Of a DNA stretch of 64,000 bases, positions 1-10,289 are shown piece by piece. A program made the position numbers and the translations under genes. How positions within the stretch are numbered: position 1 is the first letter of the stretch; each line of letters starts with the position of its first letter. The stretch spans positions 1-64,000 of the forward strand of contig DASZTG010000071.1 of NCBI GenBank assembly GCA_035548375.1, given 5' to 3'. The stretch comes from JACQAP01 sp035548375. Its GTDB lineage: Bacteria > Pseudomonadota > Gammaproteobacteria > Burkholderiales > JACQAP01. The notes beneath the pieces were generated by a model. That model saw nothing but the letters and a program-made list of their open reading frames with translations. It made no database searches and had not been told where the DNA came from.

Positions 1-279
1 GTAGAAATTCTGCCGCCCCGACGGAAACGCATTGTTCGGGTAGTCCGTGTCCGCCGAGTTGTAGTGCGTCCCCGCCCCGAAGTTGATGCTCGGCAGCAGC
101 AATGCCTTCGCCTGCGGCAGCTTCTCCTGCGCCCCGATGTATTGCGCCTTCGCCCCCGCGTACGTCGCGTCCTGCACCTGCGCCTCCCGGTAGATCGACA
201 TCAGGTCGGCGGCAGATGTCGCTTCGGAGCCTCCCAGCAGCAATGCCGCGACGAGCATGTTCCCGGACAACCGATTCAT
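1..279 (-). CDS. tolC: TolC-family outer membrane efflux protein, N-terminal part (gene runs off the window)
   Basis: Only the first 93 codons are present; the rest lies before position 1. TolC-type proteins form the outer-membrane channel of tripartite efflux pumps and type I secretion systems. The fragment has a signal peptide (about residues 1-24, ending SAA before DLMSIY). The mature start then reads YREAQVQDATYAGAKAQY, with LPQAKALLLPSINFGAG soon after, which is the usual opening of the first coiled-coil repeat of this family. AGGGG lies about 10 nt before the ATG. The order pcm-like gene, then tolC, on one strand recurs in betaproteobacteria. The partner pump genes are not visible, so the substrate is unknown. 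Confidence 0.85.
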   Translation of the reverse strand, partial: MNRLSGNMLVAALLLGGSEATSAADLMSIYREAQVQDATYAGAKAQYIGAQEKLPQAKALLLPSINFGAGTHYNSADTDYPNNAFPSGRQNFY

Positions 280-347
280 GTTTTGATTTTCCCCTGAATG
301 CGTTCGCCGTCGAATGCGCCTGAAGCGCAACGACGGAATCGCTTTTT

Positions 348-1001
348 CTAGAATACGAATCGCTCGGGTTGCCTGATGTCGCGCAACGGCGGAATGGCAG
401 TTTCGAACAGTCCCACGGAATTCACGGCCCGGCCTTCAACCCGCGTCACGAGTCTCGCCGTCATCACCGGCGACTCGCCGATGACGGCAAGCAGCCTTCC
501 ACCTGTCGCGAGTTGCTCGCTGAAGGAATCCGGCAGCACCGGAATCGAGCCTGTCAGCAGGATGACGTCGTAGGGTGCCTGCGAGGGCCAGCCTTCGGAC
601 CCGTTTCCGGTCTGGAGTTGCACGTTTGCGATGCCGTGTCCGGCCAGCCTGCGCGTCGCCGCCTGCGTGAAATCGCTGTGACGGTCGATCGCGACCACCT
701 GCCCGCCGAGCTTTGCCAGCAATGCCGCGACATATCCGCTTCCCGTGCCGACCAGCAGGATCTTGTCGGTCTTGCGCACATCGAGTTCCTGCACCATGCG
801 CGCCTCCATTTTCGGCGTGAGCATGGACTCGCCATGGCCAAGCGGGATTTCGAGGTCGGCAAAAGCGAGGTTACGATGATTTTCCGGAACGAACTCCTCG
901 CGCCTGACCTGCAGCAGCAGGTCCAGCACGGTTTGATCGAGGACTTCCCACGTGCGGATCTGGCTCTCGACCATGTTGATCCGCGCTTGTTCCACGTTCA
1001 T
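348..1001 (-). CDS. pcm: Protein-L-isoaspartate O-methyltransferase family protein
   Basis: A SAM-dependent methyltransferase of the PCMT family, 217 aa. Canonical Pcm repairs isoaspartyl residues in aged proteins. The N-terminus (NVEQARINMVESQIRTWEVL) is typical of the betaproteobacterial branch, and the SAM-binding motif I VGTGSGY sits at residues 84-90. The open frame continues far upstream antisense to thiC, but homology begins only at MNVEQ. An ATG four codons earlier (at 1013) is possible, and neither has a strong ribosome site. Members of this branch often lie beside tolC and have not been shown to act on isoaspartate, so the exact substrate is uncertain. It is divergent from thiC. Confidence 0.82.
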   Translation of the reverse strand: MNVEQARINMVESQIRTWEVLDQTVLDLLLQVRREEFVPENHRNLAFADLEIPLGHGESMLTPKMEARMVQELDVRKTDKILLVGTGSGYVAALLAKLGGQVVAIDRHSDFTQAATRRLAGHGIANVQLQTGNGSEGWPSQAPYDVILLTGSIPVLPDSFSEQLATGGRLLAVIGESPVMTARLVTRVEGRAVNSVGLFETAIPPLRDIRQPERFVF

Positions 1002-1068
1002 TCGCGAGCGCATTCGGGAAAAATTTATCGGCTTGCAATTATCACACAATTCAATTAGCTTCATTCTT

Positions 1069-1205
1069 GCGTTAGGGGTCCTGCGCGCGGGTGGCGCGGG
1101 TGAGACAAACCCTCCGAACCTGTACGGATAATGCCGATGCAGGGAAGCGCGCCGGTCCCCGGATTTTCGCGCTTCGCCTCTCACTCCAAAGCTTTCAGGA
1201 GCGCG
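1069..1205 (+). promoter_or_regulatory. TPP (THI-box) riboswitch with a translational expression platform for thiC
   Basis: The conserved THI-box elements appear in order: GGGGTCC, GGTGAGA, ACCCTCCGAACCTG, GGATAATGCC and CAGGGA (about 1075-1145). P1 can form from GCGTT (1069-1073) and AGCGC (1146-1150). Two competing stems follow. GAAGCGCG (1144-1151) pairs perfectly with CGCGCTTC (1168-1175). CGCGCT (1168-1173) can instead pair with AGCGCG (1200-1205), which overlaps the thiC ribosome site AGGAG (1197-1201). By inference, TPP binding stabilises P1, removes the first stem and lets the second hide the ribosome site. No U-run terminator is seen before the start, which favours translational control. 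Confidence 0.9.
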
Positions 1206-1208
1206 TTC

Positions 1209-3080
<1,872 letters not shown>

Positions 3081-3098
3081 CCGGAAACCGGTTCGTAC

Positions 3099-3130
3099 AA
3101 GCGGTGAACGACGTTCACCGCTTTTTTTTG
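3099..3130 (+). terminator. Intrinsic terminator after thiC
   Basis: A perfect 11-bp stem AAGCGGTGAAC / GTTCACCGCTT with a 3-nt loop (3110-3112) runs directly into eight T residues (3122-3129). It ends only about 17 nt before the uppP start codon. Confidence 0.95.
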
Positions 3131-3146
3131 TTCTCGTGGAGAAGAC

Positions 3147-3971
3147 ATGGACCTGCCGTTGCTGCTGAAAGCGCTGATTCTTGGCATCGTGGAAGGCGTC
3201 ACCGAGTTCCTGCCGATCTCCAGCACGGGACACCTGATCCTCGTCGGCGACCTGCTGGATTTCAACAATGAAAAGGGCAAGCTCTTCGAAATCGTGATCC
3301 AGTGCGGCGCCATCCTGGCGATCGTCTGGGAATACCGGGCGAAACTCGCATCCGTCGCCGCGCGACTGTCCGATGATGCGCAAGCCAGGAAGTTCGTCCT
3401 GAACCTTTTCGTGGCCTTCCTGCCGGTGGCGATACTCGGATTGCTGTTCGGCAAGGCGATCAAGGAAGTGCTGTTCAAGCCAATTCCCGTCGCTCTCGCG
3501 TTCATCGTCGGCGGCGTCATCATCCTCTGGGCCGAACGGCGAAAGCATGAAATCCGCGTCGAGCGCGTCGACGACATGACCTGGCGTGACGCGCTCAAGG
3601 TGGGCCTCGCGCAGGTACTGGCGCTGATTCCGGGCACTTCACGCGCCGGATCCACGATAATCGGCGGCTTGTTCTTCGGACTTTCACGCCGCGCCGCGAC
3701 CGAGTTTTCCTTCTTCCTCGCGATCCCGGTGCTGTTCGCCGCCTCCGCATACGAACTCTTCAAGCATCGTCATGAACTCTCCGCCGACGATCTGGGGGTG
3801 CTCGGCGTCGGCATGGTGGCGGCCTTCATTTCCGCCTTCATTTGCGTGCGCTGGTTGTTGCGCTACATCAGCCGCCACGATTTCACGGTGTTTGCCTGGT
3901 ATCGCATCGCATTCGGCTTGATCGTGCTCGCGACGGCCTTCAGCGGCGCGGTGAACTGGACCACCGGCTGA
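3147..3971 (+). CDS. uppP: Undecaprenyl-diphosphatase (bacitracin resistance protein)
   Basis: Integral inner-membrane phosphatase that recycles undecaprenyl pyrophosphate, the lipid carrier for peptidoglycan and O-antigen, to the monophosphate. It has 274 aa, the family's normal length. Both active-site signatures are present: GVTEFLPISSTGHL (about residues 17-30) and PGTSRAGSTI (about 162-171). Several hydrophobic segments fill the rest. GGAGAAGAC precedes the ATG. The thiC terminator stands immediately upstream, so transcription must come from a promoter within thiC or from readthrough. The rhodanese gene converges from the other side. Confidence 0.96.
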   Translation: MDLPLLLKALILGIVEGVTEFLPISSTGHLILVGDLLDFNNEKGKLFEIVIQCGAILAIVWEYRAKLASVAARLSDDAQARKFVLNLFVAFLPVAILGLLFGKAIKEVLFKPIPVALAFIVGGVIILWAERRKHEIRVERVDDMTWRDALKVGLAQVLALIPGTSRAGSTIIGGLFFGLSRRAATEFSFFLAIPVLFAASAYELFKHRHELSADDLGVLGVGMVAAFISAFICVRWLLRYISRHDFTVFAWYRIAFGLIVLATAFSGAVNWTTG

Positions 3972-4001
3972 GCGCGCCAAAGCGCTCGGGGGATCTCCCG
4001 T

Positions 4002-4454
4002 TCAGGTTTGAATCCACGGCAGGCCCGCGAATTTCCATCCGCCGACAGTCGAGCGGTGGCCCTGAGCGTCCTTGTCGCCCTCGAATCCCTGCAGGACGTT
4101 GTATGCGTGCGCGTACCCCGTTTTCGCGGCGGCGGCTGCCGCGGCATGGGAGCGCGCGCCACTGCGGCAAAGGAACATGACGACGGAATCGCCTCCGACT
4201 TCCGCCTTCAGCTGACCCATGAAAGCGGGATTGGGCTGGGACCCGGGATACGTCTGCCATTCGATTTGCTTGCTGCCGGGTACCTTGCCGACGTAGTCCC
4301 ACTCGGCTTTCGTTCTCACATCCACCAGGTTCGCATCGGGATGGTCCCGCATGAGCGCAGCCGCCTCGGCTGGCATCAGCGCACCGGCATAGGGCAGGTT
4401 CATTTGCTTGCCACGCTCGGCGGCTTTATTCAAAATTTCTGATATATCTTTCAT
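4002..4454 (-). CDS. Single-domain rhodanese-like protein
   Basis: A 150-aa single rhodanese domain with no signal peptide, so cytoplasmic. The active-site loop is CRSGARS with the catalytic cysteine at residue 96, preceded by the typical NLVDVRTKAEW and PGSKQIEW segments. Rhodaneses carry persulfide sulfur; whether this one uses thiosulfate or passes sulfur to a partner cannot be told. GGGGT lies 6 nt before the ATG. It is divergent from glnA and convergent with uppP. A rhodanese near pcm and tolC is common in related genomes, here separated from them by thiC and uppP. Confidence 0.9.
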   Translation of the reverse strand: MKDISEILNKAAERGKQMNLPYAGALMPAEAAALMRDHPDANLVDVRTKAEWDYVGKVPGSKQIEWQTYPGSQPNPAFMGQLKAEVGGDSVVMFLCRSGARSHAAAAAAAKTGYAHAYNVLQGFEGDKDAQGHRSTVGGWKFAGLPWIQT

Positions 4455-4577
4455 TTCGACCCCATAATCATAAAGTTAAAGCGCAATTTCAATCGGAGGC
4501 TGTTAAAAGTAATTCCCACCGACAGATTATCTGGCTTTGGATCTCCGAGCAGATTTCTCTTGCCAATCAGAATGTCA

Positions 4578-4594
4578 TGCACTACTTTTGTGCG
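4578..4594 (+). promoter_or_regulatory. NtrC (NRI) binding site upstream of glnA
   Basis: TGCAC-N7-GTGCG has the half-sites and spacing of the NtrC consensus TGCAC-N7-GTGCA with one mismatch at the end. Its centre is about 125 nt upstream of the predicted sigma-54 start site, a normal enhancer distance. Confidence 0.7.
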
Positions 4595-4686
4595 TCTAAT
4601 ATCGAGCGGCGTGTATTTGGTGCGGCCGGATGCTCCGGCACACCTCTAACCATCTGTGAACATTCGCTTAACGGGTTTTTTTCGTT

Positions 4687-4702
4687 GGGCATGGTTCCTG
4701 CT
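4687..4702 (+). promoter_or_regulatory. Sigma-54 promoter of glnA
   Basis: GGGCATGGTTCCTGCT carries the invariant GG (4688-4689) and GC (4700-4701) separated by exactly 10 nt, with GGCA and TGCT matching the -24/-12 consensus. Transcription would start near 4713, giving a leader of about 46 nt before glnA. Confidence 0.65.
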
Positions 4703-4758
4703 GAAACGCTGGCTCGCTGAAATTCTTCGCCCCCACCCATTCAACCCAGGAGAGCAAA

Positions 4759-6168
4759 ATGGCGGTAGCTGACGTATTCAAAACAATCAAAGAAAGCGAT
4801 GTGAAGTTCGTTGACCTGCGGTTTACCGATACCCGGGGCAAGGAACAGCACGTTTCGGTACCCGCCCATGCTTTCGGCCAGGACAAGTTCGATGACGGCC
4901 ACGCATTCGACGGCTCATCCATTGCCGGCTGGAAAGGGATCCAGGCGTCGGACATGATCCTGATGCCGGACCCGGACTCCGCCCGCCTGGATCCGTTTTC
5001 CGACGAAGTGACCCTGAACATCACCTGCGACGTCATCGAACCCTCGGACGGCAAAGGCTATGACCGCGATCCGCGCTCGATCGCCAAGCGCGCCGAAGCC
5101 TACCTGAAGTCCAGCGGCATCGGCGATGTCGCCTATTTCGGCCCCGAGCCCGAGTTCTTCATTTTCGACGGCGTCACCTGGAACGTGGACATGTCCGGCT
5201 GTTACGTGAAAATCTCGTCGGAAGAAGCGCCGTGGTCGACCGGAAAGGAATTCGAAGGCGGCAACATGGGCCATCGTCCCCCGGTCAAGGGCGGCTATTT
5301 CCCGGTGCCCCCCGTCGATTCGCTGCAGGACATCCGCAATGCGATGTGCCTGGCGCTCGAGCAGCAAGGCGTGGAAGTGGAAGTCCACCACCATGAAGTC
5401 GCCGCGCCCGGACAATGTGAAATCGGCACGAAGTTCAATTCGCTGGTCAAGCGCGCCGACTGGCTGCAGATCCTGAAATACACGGTCTGGAACGTCGCCC
5501 ACTCCTACGGCAAGACGGCGACCTTCATGCCCAAGCCCATCGTCGGTGATAACGGCTCCGGCATGCACGTGCACCAGTCCGTCTGGAAGGGCGGCCAGAA
5601 TCTGTTCGCCGGCAACGGCTACGCCGGACTGTCGGATTTCGCGCTTTACTACATCGGCGGCGTGATCAAGCATGCGAAGGCGCTGAACGCGATCACCAAC
5701 CCCGGCACCAATTCCTACAAGCGCCTGGTTCCCGGATTCGAAGCGCCGATCAATCTCGCATATTCCGCGAAGAACCGTTCCGCTTCCTGCCGCATCCCGC
5801 ACGTCGCCAATCCCAAGGGCCGTCGCGTCGAAGTGCGTTTCCCGGACCCGACCGCGAATCCGTATCTCGCCTTCGCGGCCCTGCTCATGGCCGGCCTGGA
5901 CGGCGTGCAGAACAAGATTCACCCGGGCGATCCGATCGACAAGAACCTTTACGACCTGCCGCCGGAAGAGGCCGCGAAGGTTCCGCATCCTTGCCACTCG
6001 CTGGACCAGGCGCTGGAAAGCCTCGAAGCCGACCACGCCTTCCTCACCAAGGGCGGCGTGTTCTCCGAGGACATGATCAGCGCGTATATCGACCTGAAGA
6101 TGGAGGAAGTCACGCGTTTCCGCATGACGACGCATCCGGTCGAATTCGACATGTACTACAGCTCGTAA
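4759..6168 (+). CDS. glnA: Glutamine synthetase, type I (GlnA)
   Basis: ATP-dependent amidation of glutamate to glutamine; a dodecameric cytoplasmic enzyme. At 469 aa it equals the enterobacterial GS-I-beta length. Visible signatures are FDGSSIAGWKG, the metal and nucleotide segment GPEPEFFIFD, NGSGMHVHQS, and the adenylylation loop NLYDLPPEE, whose tyrosine is near residue 398. It is therefore expected to be switched off by GlnE-type adenylylation. AGGAGA precedes the ATG. Transcription is predicted from a sigma-54 promoter with an NtrC enhancer; the glnL and glnG regulators lie just downstream. Confidence 0.99.
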   Translation: MAVADVFKTIKESDVKFVDLRFTDTRGKEQHVSVPAHAFGQDKFDDGHAFDGSSIAGWKGIQASDMILMPDPDSARLDPFSDEVTLNITCDVIEPSDGKGYDRDPRSIAKRAEAYLKSSGIGDVAYFGPEPEFFIFDGVTWNVDMSGCYVKISSEEAPWSTGKEFEGGNMGHRPPVKGGYFPVPPVDSLQDIRNAMCLALEQQGVEVEVHHHEVAAPGQCEIGTKFNSLVKRADWLQILKYTVWNVAHSYGKTATFMPKPIVGDNGSGMHVHQSVWKGGQNLFAGNGYAGLSDFALYYIGGVIKHAKALNAITNPGTNSYKRLVPGFEAPINLAYSAKNRSASCRIPHVANPKGRRVEVRFPDPTANPYLAFAALLMAGLDGVQNKIHPGDPIDKNLYDLPPEEAAKVPHPCHSLDQALESLEADHAFLTKGGVFSEDMISAYIDLKMEEVTRFRMTTHPVEFDMYYSS

Positions 6169-6189
6169 TCGCCGCTGACCTCGCCGAGA

Positions 6190-6217
6190 AAGGGGCGGGC
6201 CTTCCCGCCCTTTTTTC
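6190..6217 (+). terminator. Intrinsic terminator after glnA
   Basis: Stem GGGCGGG / CCCGCCC (6193-6199 and 6204-6210) with a CCTT loop, followed by six T residues. It separates glnA from the DUF4124 and glnLG genes. Confidence 0.92.
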
Positions 6218-6346
6218 TTTGTCGACGCTGGATATTCCGGAAAGGTCGCGGATTGATAATCGAAAACACCTGTCTTAGACTCCGCCACGGACTTGCGGCC
6301 GCAGGCCGCTTGCCCTTTTTCCGTGTCAACTCCGCAGGTGATATCC

Positions 6347-6844
6347 ATGCGCATCCGCCGTCTCGCAATGATTCTGGCTGCAATGTTGCTGCAGCCCGCC
6401 GCCTGGGCGGAGACATGCAAATACACGGACAGCGACGGCCGCGTGATCTATTCGAACACGCCGAACAGCCCGCCCAAAGGAGCGACGAAGGTGAAATGCT
6501 TCGAGGATCCCACCCCGAAGCCGGCACCGCCACCGGCAGCAGGCGGCAGTTCCGATGCAAGGCCGTCGAAAAATTCGGACTCCGGGCCCAAGAGCCGCGT
6601 CAATCCGGAGGCGCAGAAGCGCCGGGACGACGATCGCCGCCGCATCCTCGAGCAGGAACTGGCGGACGAATCGAGGCAACTCGACGATGCGAAGAAGGCG
6701 CTCGCGGAACAGGAAGCCGTGCGCAACGGCAACGAGCGCAACTACGAGCGCTTCCTCGCACGTGTCCAGCCGTACAAGGACGCCGTGACCTCGCACGAAA
6801 ACAACGTCGAGGCCATCAAGCGCGAGATTGCCAATCTGAAGTAG
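6347..6844 (+). CDS. DUF4124-domain periplasmic protein with coiled-coil tail
   Basis: A 165-aa protein of unknown function. A signal peptide (residues 1-20, ending AWA) is followed by a DUF4124 segment (CKYTDSDGRVIYSNTPNSP) and a proline-rich linker. A highly charged helical tail (about residues 85-165, rich in Glu, Arg, Lys and Gln) probably forms a coiled coil. I chose the ATG at 6347, since AGGTGA lies upstream and the signal peptide begins there. A DUF4124 gene between glnA and glnL recurs in betaproteobacteria, but no role in nitrogen control is known to me. It follows the glnA terminator, so it may have its own promoter. Confidence 0.85.
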   Translation: MRIRRLAMILAAMLLQPAAWAETCKYTDSDGRVIYSNTPNSPPKGATKVKCFEDPTPKPAPPPAAGGSSDARPSKNSDSGPKSRVNPEAQKRRDDDRRRILEQELADESRQLDDAKKALAEQEAVRNGNERNYERFLARVQPYKDAVTSHENNVEAIKREIANLK

Positions 6845-6917
6845 CGTTTATCCGCGGGCGCAAGCCCGCGATTGCGTGCTCATGCTGTCATGCACGCGCA
6901 ACATTCCCTTTCCGCTG

Positions 6918-6933
6918 TGGCTCGCTTCTTGCT
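6918..6933 (+). promoter_or_regulatory. Sigma-54-like promoter of glnLG
   Basis: TGGCTCGCTTCTTGCT differs from the TGGCACG-N4-TTGCW consensus at one position. GG (6919-6920) and GC (6931-6932) are 10 nt apart. The start site would be near 6944, about 22 nt before glnL. An inverted repeat GCGTGC-N12-GCACGC (6874-6897) lies about 60 nt upstream of that start. Confidence 0.6.
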
Positions 6934-6965
6934 GAGCAATCCTGCATCCGTGGTGCGCCCTGAGC

Positions 6966-8042
6966 ATGGCACCGCTTAGCTATCCCGGGCTTGATGCGCT
7001 GTCCACGGCCGTCGTCCTGCTCGATATGGATCTTGTCGTGCGATACATGAATCCGGCGGCCGAGAACCTGCTCGCGTTCAGCGCGAGGAACGTCGTCGGG
7101 ATGCCTCTGGACAAGGTTGTCGCCGAACCGGAGTTGATCGTGGCCGCGGTCGACTATGCAAAGGAAAACAATTGCAGCTATACGCAACACGAGCTCCCGC
7201 TGACGACGACCGGCCACGCGAAGCAGGAAGTGTCCTGCACCGTGACGCCCATGGAAGCCTCCGACTTGTCAGGCTTCCTGATCGAGTTGAGCCCGCTGCA
7301 GCAACAACTGCGCATCGCGCGCGAAGAGCGCCTCATGGACCAGAGCACGCAGAACCGGGAACTCATCCGCAATCTTGCCCACGAGATCAAGAATCCGCTG
7401 GGCGCGTTGCGCGGGGCGGCCCAGCTCCTCGACAGGGAGCTCGAGCGCCCGGAGCTGCACGAATACACCCAGGTCATCATGAAGGAGGCGGACCGGCTGC
7501 AATCGCTGATGGACAGGTTGCTCACGCCGCACCGCCTGCCCCAGGTCACGCACTTCAACGTGCACGAAGCGCTGGAGCGAGTACGCAGCCTCCTGCTCGC
7601 GGAGTTTCCGGACGGGATAACGATCTATCCGGACTATGACGTCAGCCTGCCGTCGCTGGTGGCGGATCGCGAGCAGATCATCCAGGCGCTGCTGAACATC
7701 GCTCGCAACGGCGCGCAGGCCATGCAGGGCAAGGGACGGATCATCCTGCGCACCCGCATCGCCAGGCGGGTGACGCTGGCGAAGAAGACGCACAAATTGG
7801 CACTCATGGTGAACATCATAGACAACGGACCGGGAATTCCGGAGGAGCTCAAGGACAAGATTTTCTTTCCGCTCATCTCGGGCAGGGAGGGCGGCCACGG
7901 CATCGGCTTGACGATTGCGCAGACCTTCGTCAGCCAGCACCACGGCACCATAGAGGTGGAAAGCCGGCCGGGAGAAACGCGCTTCAGCATCCTGTTTCCG
8001 ATATCGGCCGAAGCGGATAACGGCAATGGCAATGGCAAATAG
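6966..8042 (+). CDS. glnL: Nitrogen regulation sensor histidine kinase NtrB (GlnL)
   Basis: Cytoplasmic kinase and phosphatase that senses nitrogen status through PII and phosphorylates NtrC. Domains in order: a PAS domain (about residues 8-110), the dimerisation and phosphoacceptor helix with NLAHEIKNPLG (H139), and the HATPase domain with an N box (LLNIARNGAQA), G1 (DNGPGIP) and G2 (GGHGIGLTIA). At 358 aa it matches the usual length, and it has no membrane segments. The C-terminus is a short Asn-Gly repeat, and its last codons enter a long hairpin shared with the intergenic spacer. It is co-directional with glnG, 71 nt downstream. Confidence 0.97.
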   Translation: MAPLSYPGLDALSTAVVLLDMDLVVRYMNPAAENLLAFSARNVVGMPLDKVVAEPELIVAAVDYAKENNCSYTQHELPLTTTGHAKQEVSCTVTPMEASDLSGFLIELSPLQQQLRIAREERLMDQSTQNRELIRNLAHEIKNPLGALRGAAQLLDRELERPELHEYTQVIMKEADRLQSLMDRLLTPHRLPQVTHFNVHEALERVRSLLLAEFPDGITIYPDYDVSLPSLVADREQIIQALLNIARNGAQAMQGKGRIILRTRIARRVTLAKKTHKLALMVNIIDNGPGIPEELKDKIFFPLISGREGGHGIGLTIAQTFVSQHHGTIEVESRPGETRFSILFPISAEADNGNGNGK

Positions 8043-8091
8043 GAAATGACAGCCGCCGTCGTGAAGGCCGCTTGCATTTCCTATTCGCCAT
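8032..8091 (+). other. Long inverted repeat (hairpin) spanning the glnL stop codon and glnL-glnG spacer
   Basis: ATGGC-A-AATAGGAAATG (8032-8048) is the reverse complement of CATTTCCTATT-C-GCCAT (8075-8091) except for one A.C mismatch. This gives a 17-position stem around a 26-nt loop. The glnL stop codon (8040-8042) lies in the left arm. No T-run follows, so it is not a normal intrinsic terminator. It could set the relative amounts of NtrB and NtrC through RNA processing or pausing; that is inference. Confidence 0.8.
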
Positions 8092-8113
8092 CAACCAAGT
8101 TGCACACAGAACC

Positions 8114-9517
<1,404 letters not shown>

Positions 9518-9524
9518 GCGCGGC

Positions 9525-10286
9525 TCAGAAGCCGGCGATCACGGGCGCGTGGTCGGAAGGCCTCTCGTTCCTGCGTACTGCCTCGTCGATTCCGCTCGAT
9601 CTGCACCTACCGGCGAGGTCGCGCGACACCAGGATGTGGTCGATGCGCAGGCCCATCTTGCGCCGGAATGCGTTCATGCGGTAATCCCACCACGAGTACG
9701 CTCTTTCGGGCTGGTCGAACAACCTGAAACTGTCCTTGAAGCCCAGGCCGATTAGATCGGCAAACGCGCTCCGCTCGGCGGGACTGCAAAGCACCTGGCC
9801 TTCCCACGCCTTCGGATCGTGGACGTCCCTGTCCTCGGGCGCAATGTTGAAATCTCCGAGGACCGCCAGCTCGGGATATTTACCGGATTCGTCGCGCAGC
9901 CATGCGGACAAGGCTTTCAGCCAACCCAGCTTGTACTGATATTTTTCCGAATCCAGGCTCTGGCCGTTTGGCACGTAGACGCAAACCAGGCGCAGGCCGT
10001 TGATCGTGGCCGAGAGCACTCGTTTTTGCGGATCGTCGAATCCGCCGATTCCGTGCTCCACGTCTTGCGGCATTTCCCGTGCAAGGATGGCGACGCCGTT
10101 ATAGGTTTTCTGCCCGCTGAATACCACGCGATAGCCGGCGCCCTCGATTTCGGCCGCGGGAAAGTTGTGGTCTTCAAGCTTGGTCTCCTGCAGGCAGACC
10201 GCATCCGGCTGCTCGCGCGCCAACCATTCGAGCAGTTGCGGCAGCCTGATCTTCAGCGAGTTGACGTTCCAGGCCGCGATCTTCAA
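9525..10286 (-). CDS. xth: Exodeoxyribonuclease III (AP endonuclease)
   Basis: DNA repair nuclease of the exonuclease/endonuclease/phosphatase fold, 253 aa. It cuts at abasic sites and removes blocked 3' ends. Landmarks are KIAAWNVNSL at the start, the metal-binding glutamate in LQETKLED, GDFNIAP with the catalytic Asp and Asn, LRIDHILVS, and the terminal SDHAPV aspartate-histidine pair. It converges on glnG with a 7-nt gap and no visible terminator. Upstream, the glutaredoxin-like gene ends 3 nt before this start, so the two are co-transcribed. Confidence 0.97.
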   Translation of the reverse strand: MKIAAWNVNSLKIRLPQLLEWLAREQPDAVCLQETKLEDHNFPAAEIEGAGYRVVFSGQKTYNGVAILAREMPQDVEHGIGGFDDPQKRVLSATINGLRLVCVYVPNGQSLDSEKYQYKLGWLKALSAWLRDESGKYPELAVLGDFNIAPEDRDVHDPKAWEGQVLCSPAERSAFADLIGLGFKDSFRLFDQPERAYSWWDYRMNAFRRKMGLRIDHILVSRDLAGRCRSSGIDEAVRRNERPSDHAPVIAGF

Positions 10287-10289
10287 GGA

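Larger units (their letters stand above)
4455..4758. other. Divergent intergenic region between the rhodanese gene and glnA
   Basis: About 300 nt with no credible gene. It is noticeably more AT-rich than the surrounding genes near 4480-4600. It holds the NtrC box and sigma-54 promoter described separately, plus a small GC hairpin (GCCGGA-TGC-TCCGGC, about 4624-4638) without a T-run, whose role I cannot assign. Confidence 0.7.

Noticed and set aside
4619..4642. Hairpin before glnA as a second NtrC site
   Set aside because: The GGTGC/GCACC order is opposite to the TGCAC/GTGCA consensus and the spacing is wrong.
4915..6426. A long minus-strand frame opposite glnA
   Set aside because: High-GC antisense frame; glnA on the plus strand is intact, with ribosome site, promoter and terminator.
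6853..6870. CGCGGGC-GCAA-GCCCGCG hairpin after the DUF4124 gene as a terminator
   Set aside because: A stable GNRA-loop stem, but followed by ATTGCG rather than a T-run, so not called as an intrinsic terminator.
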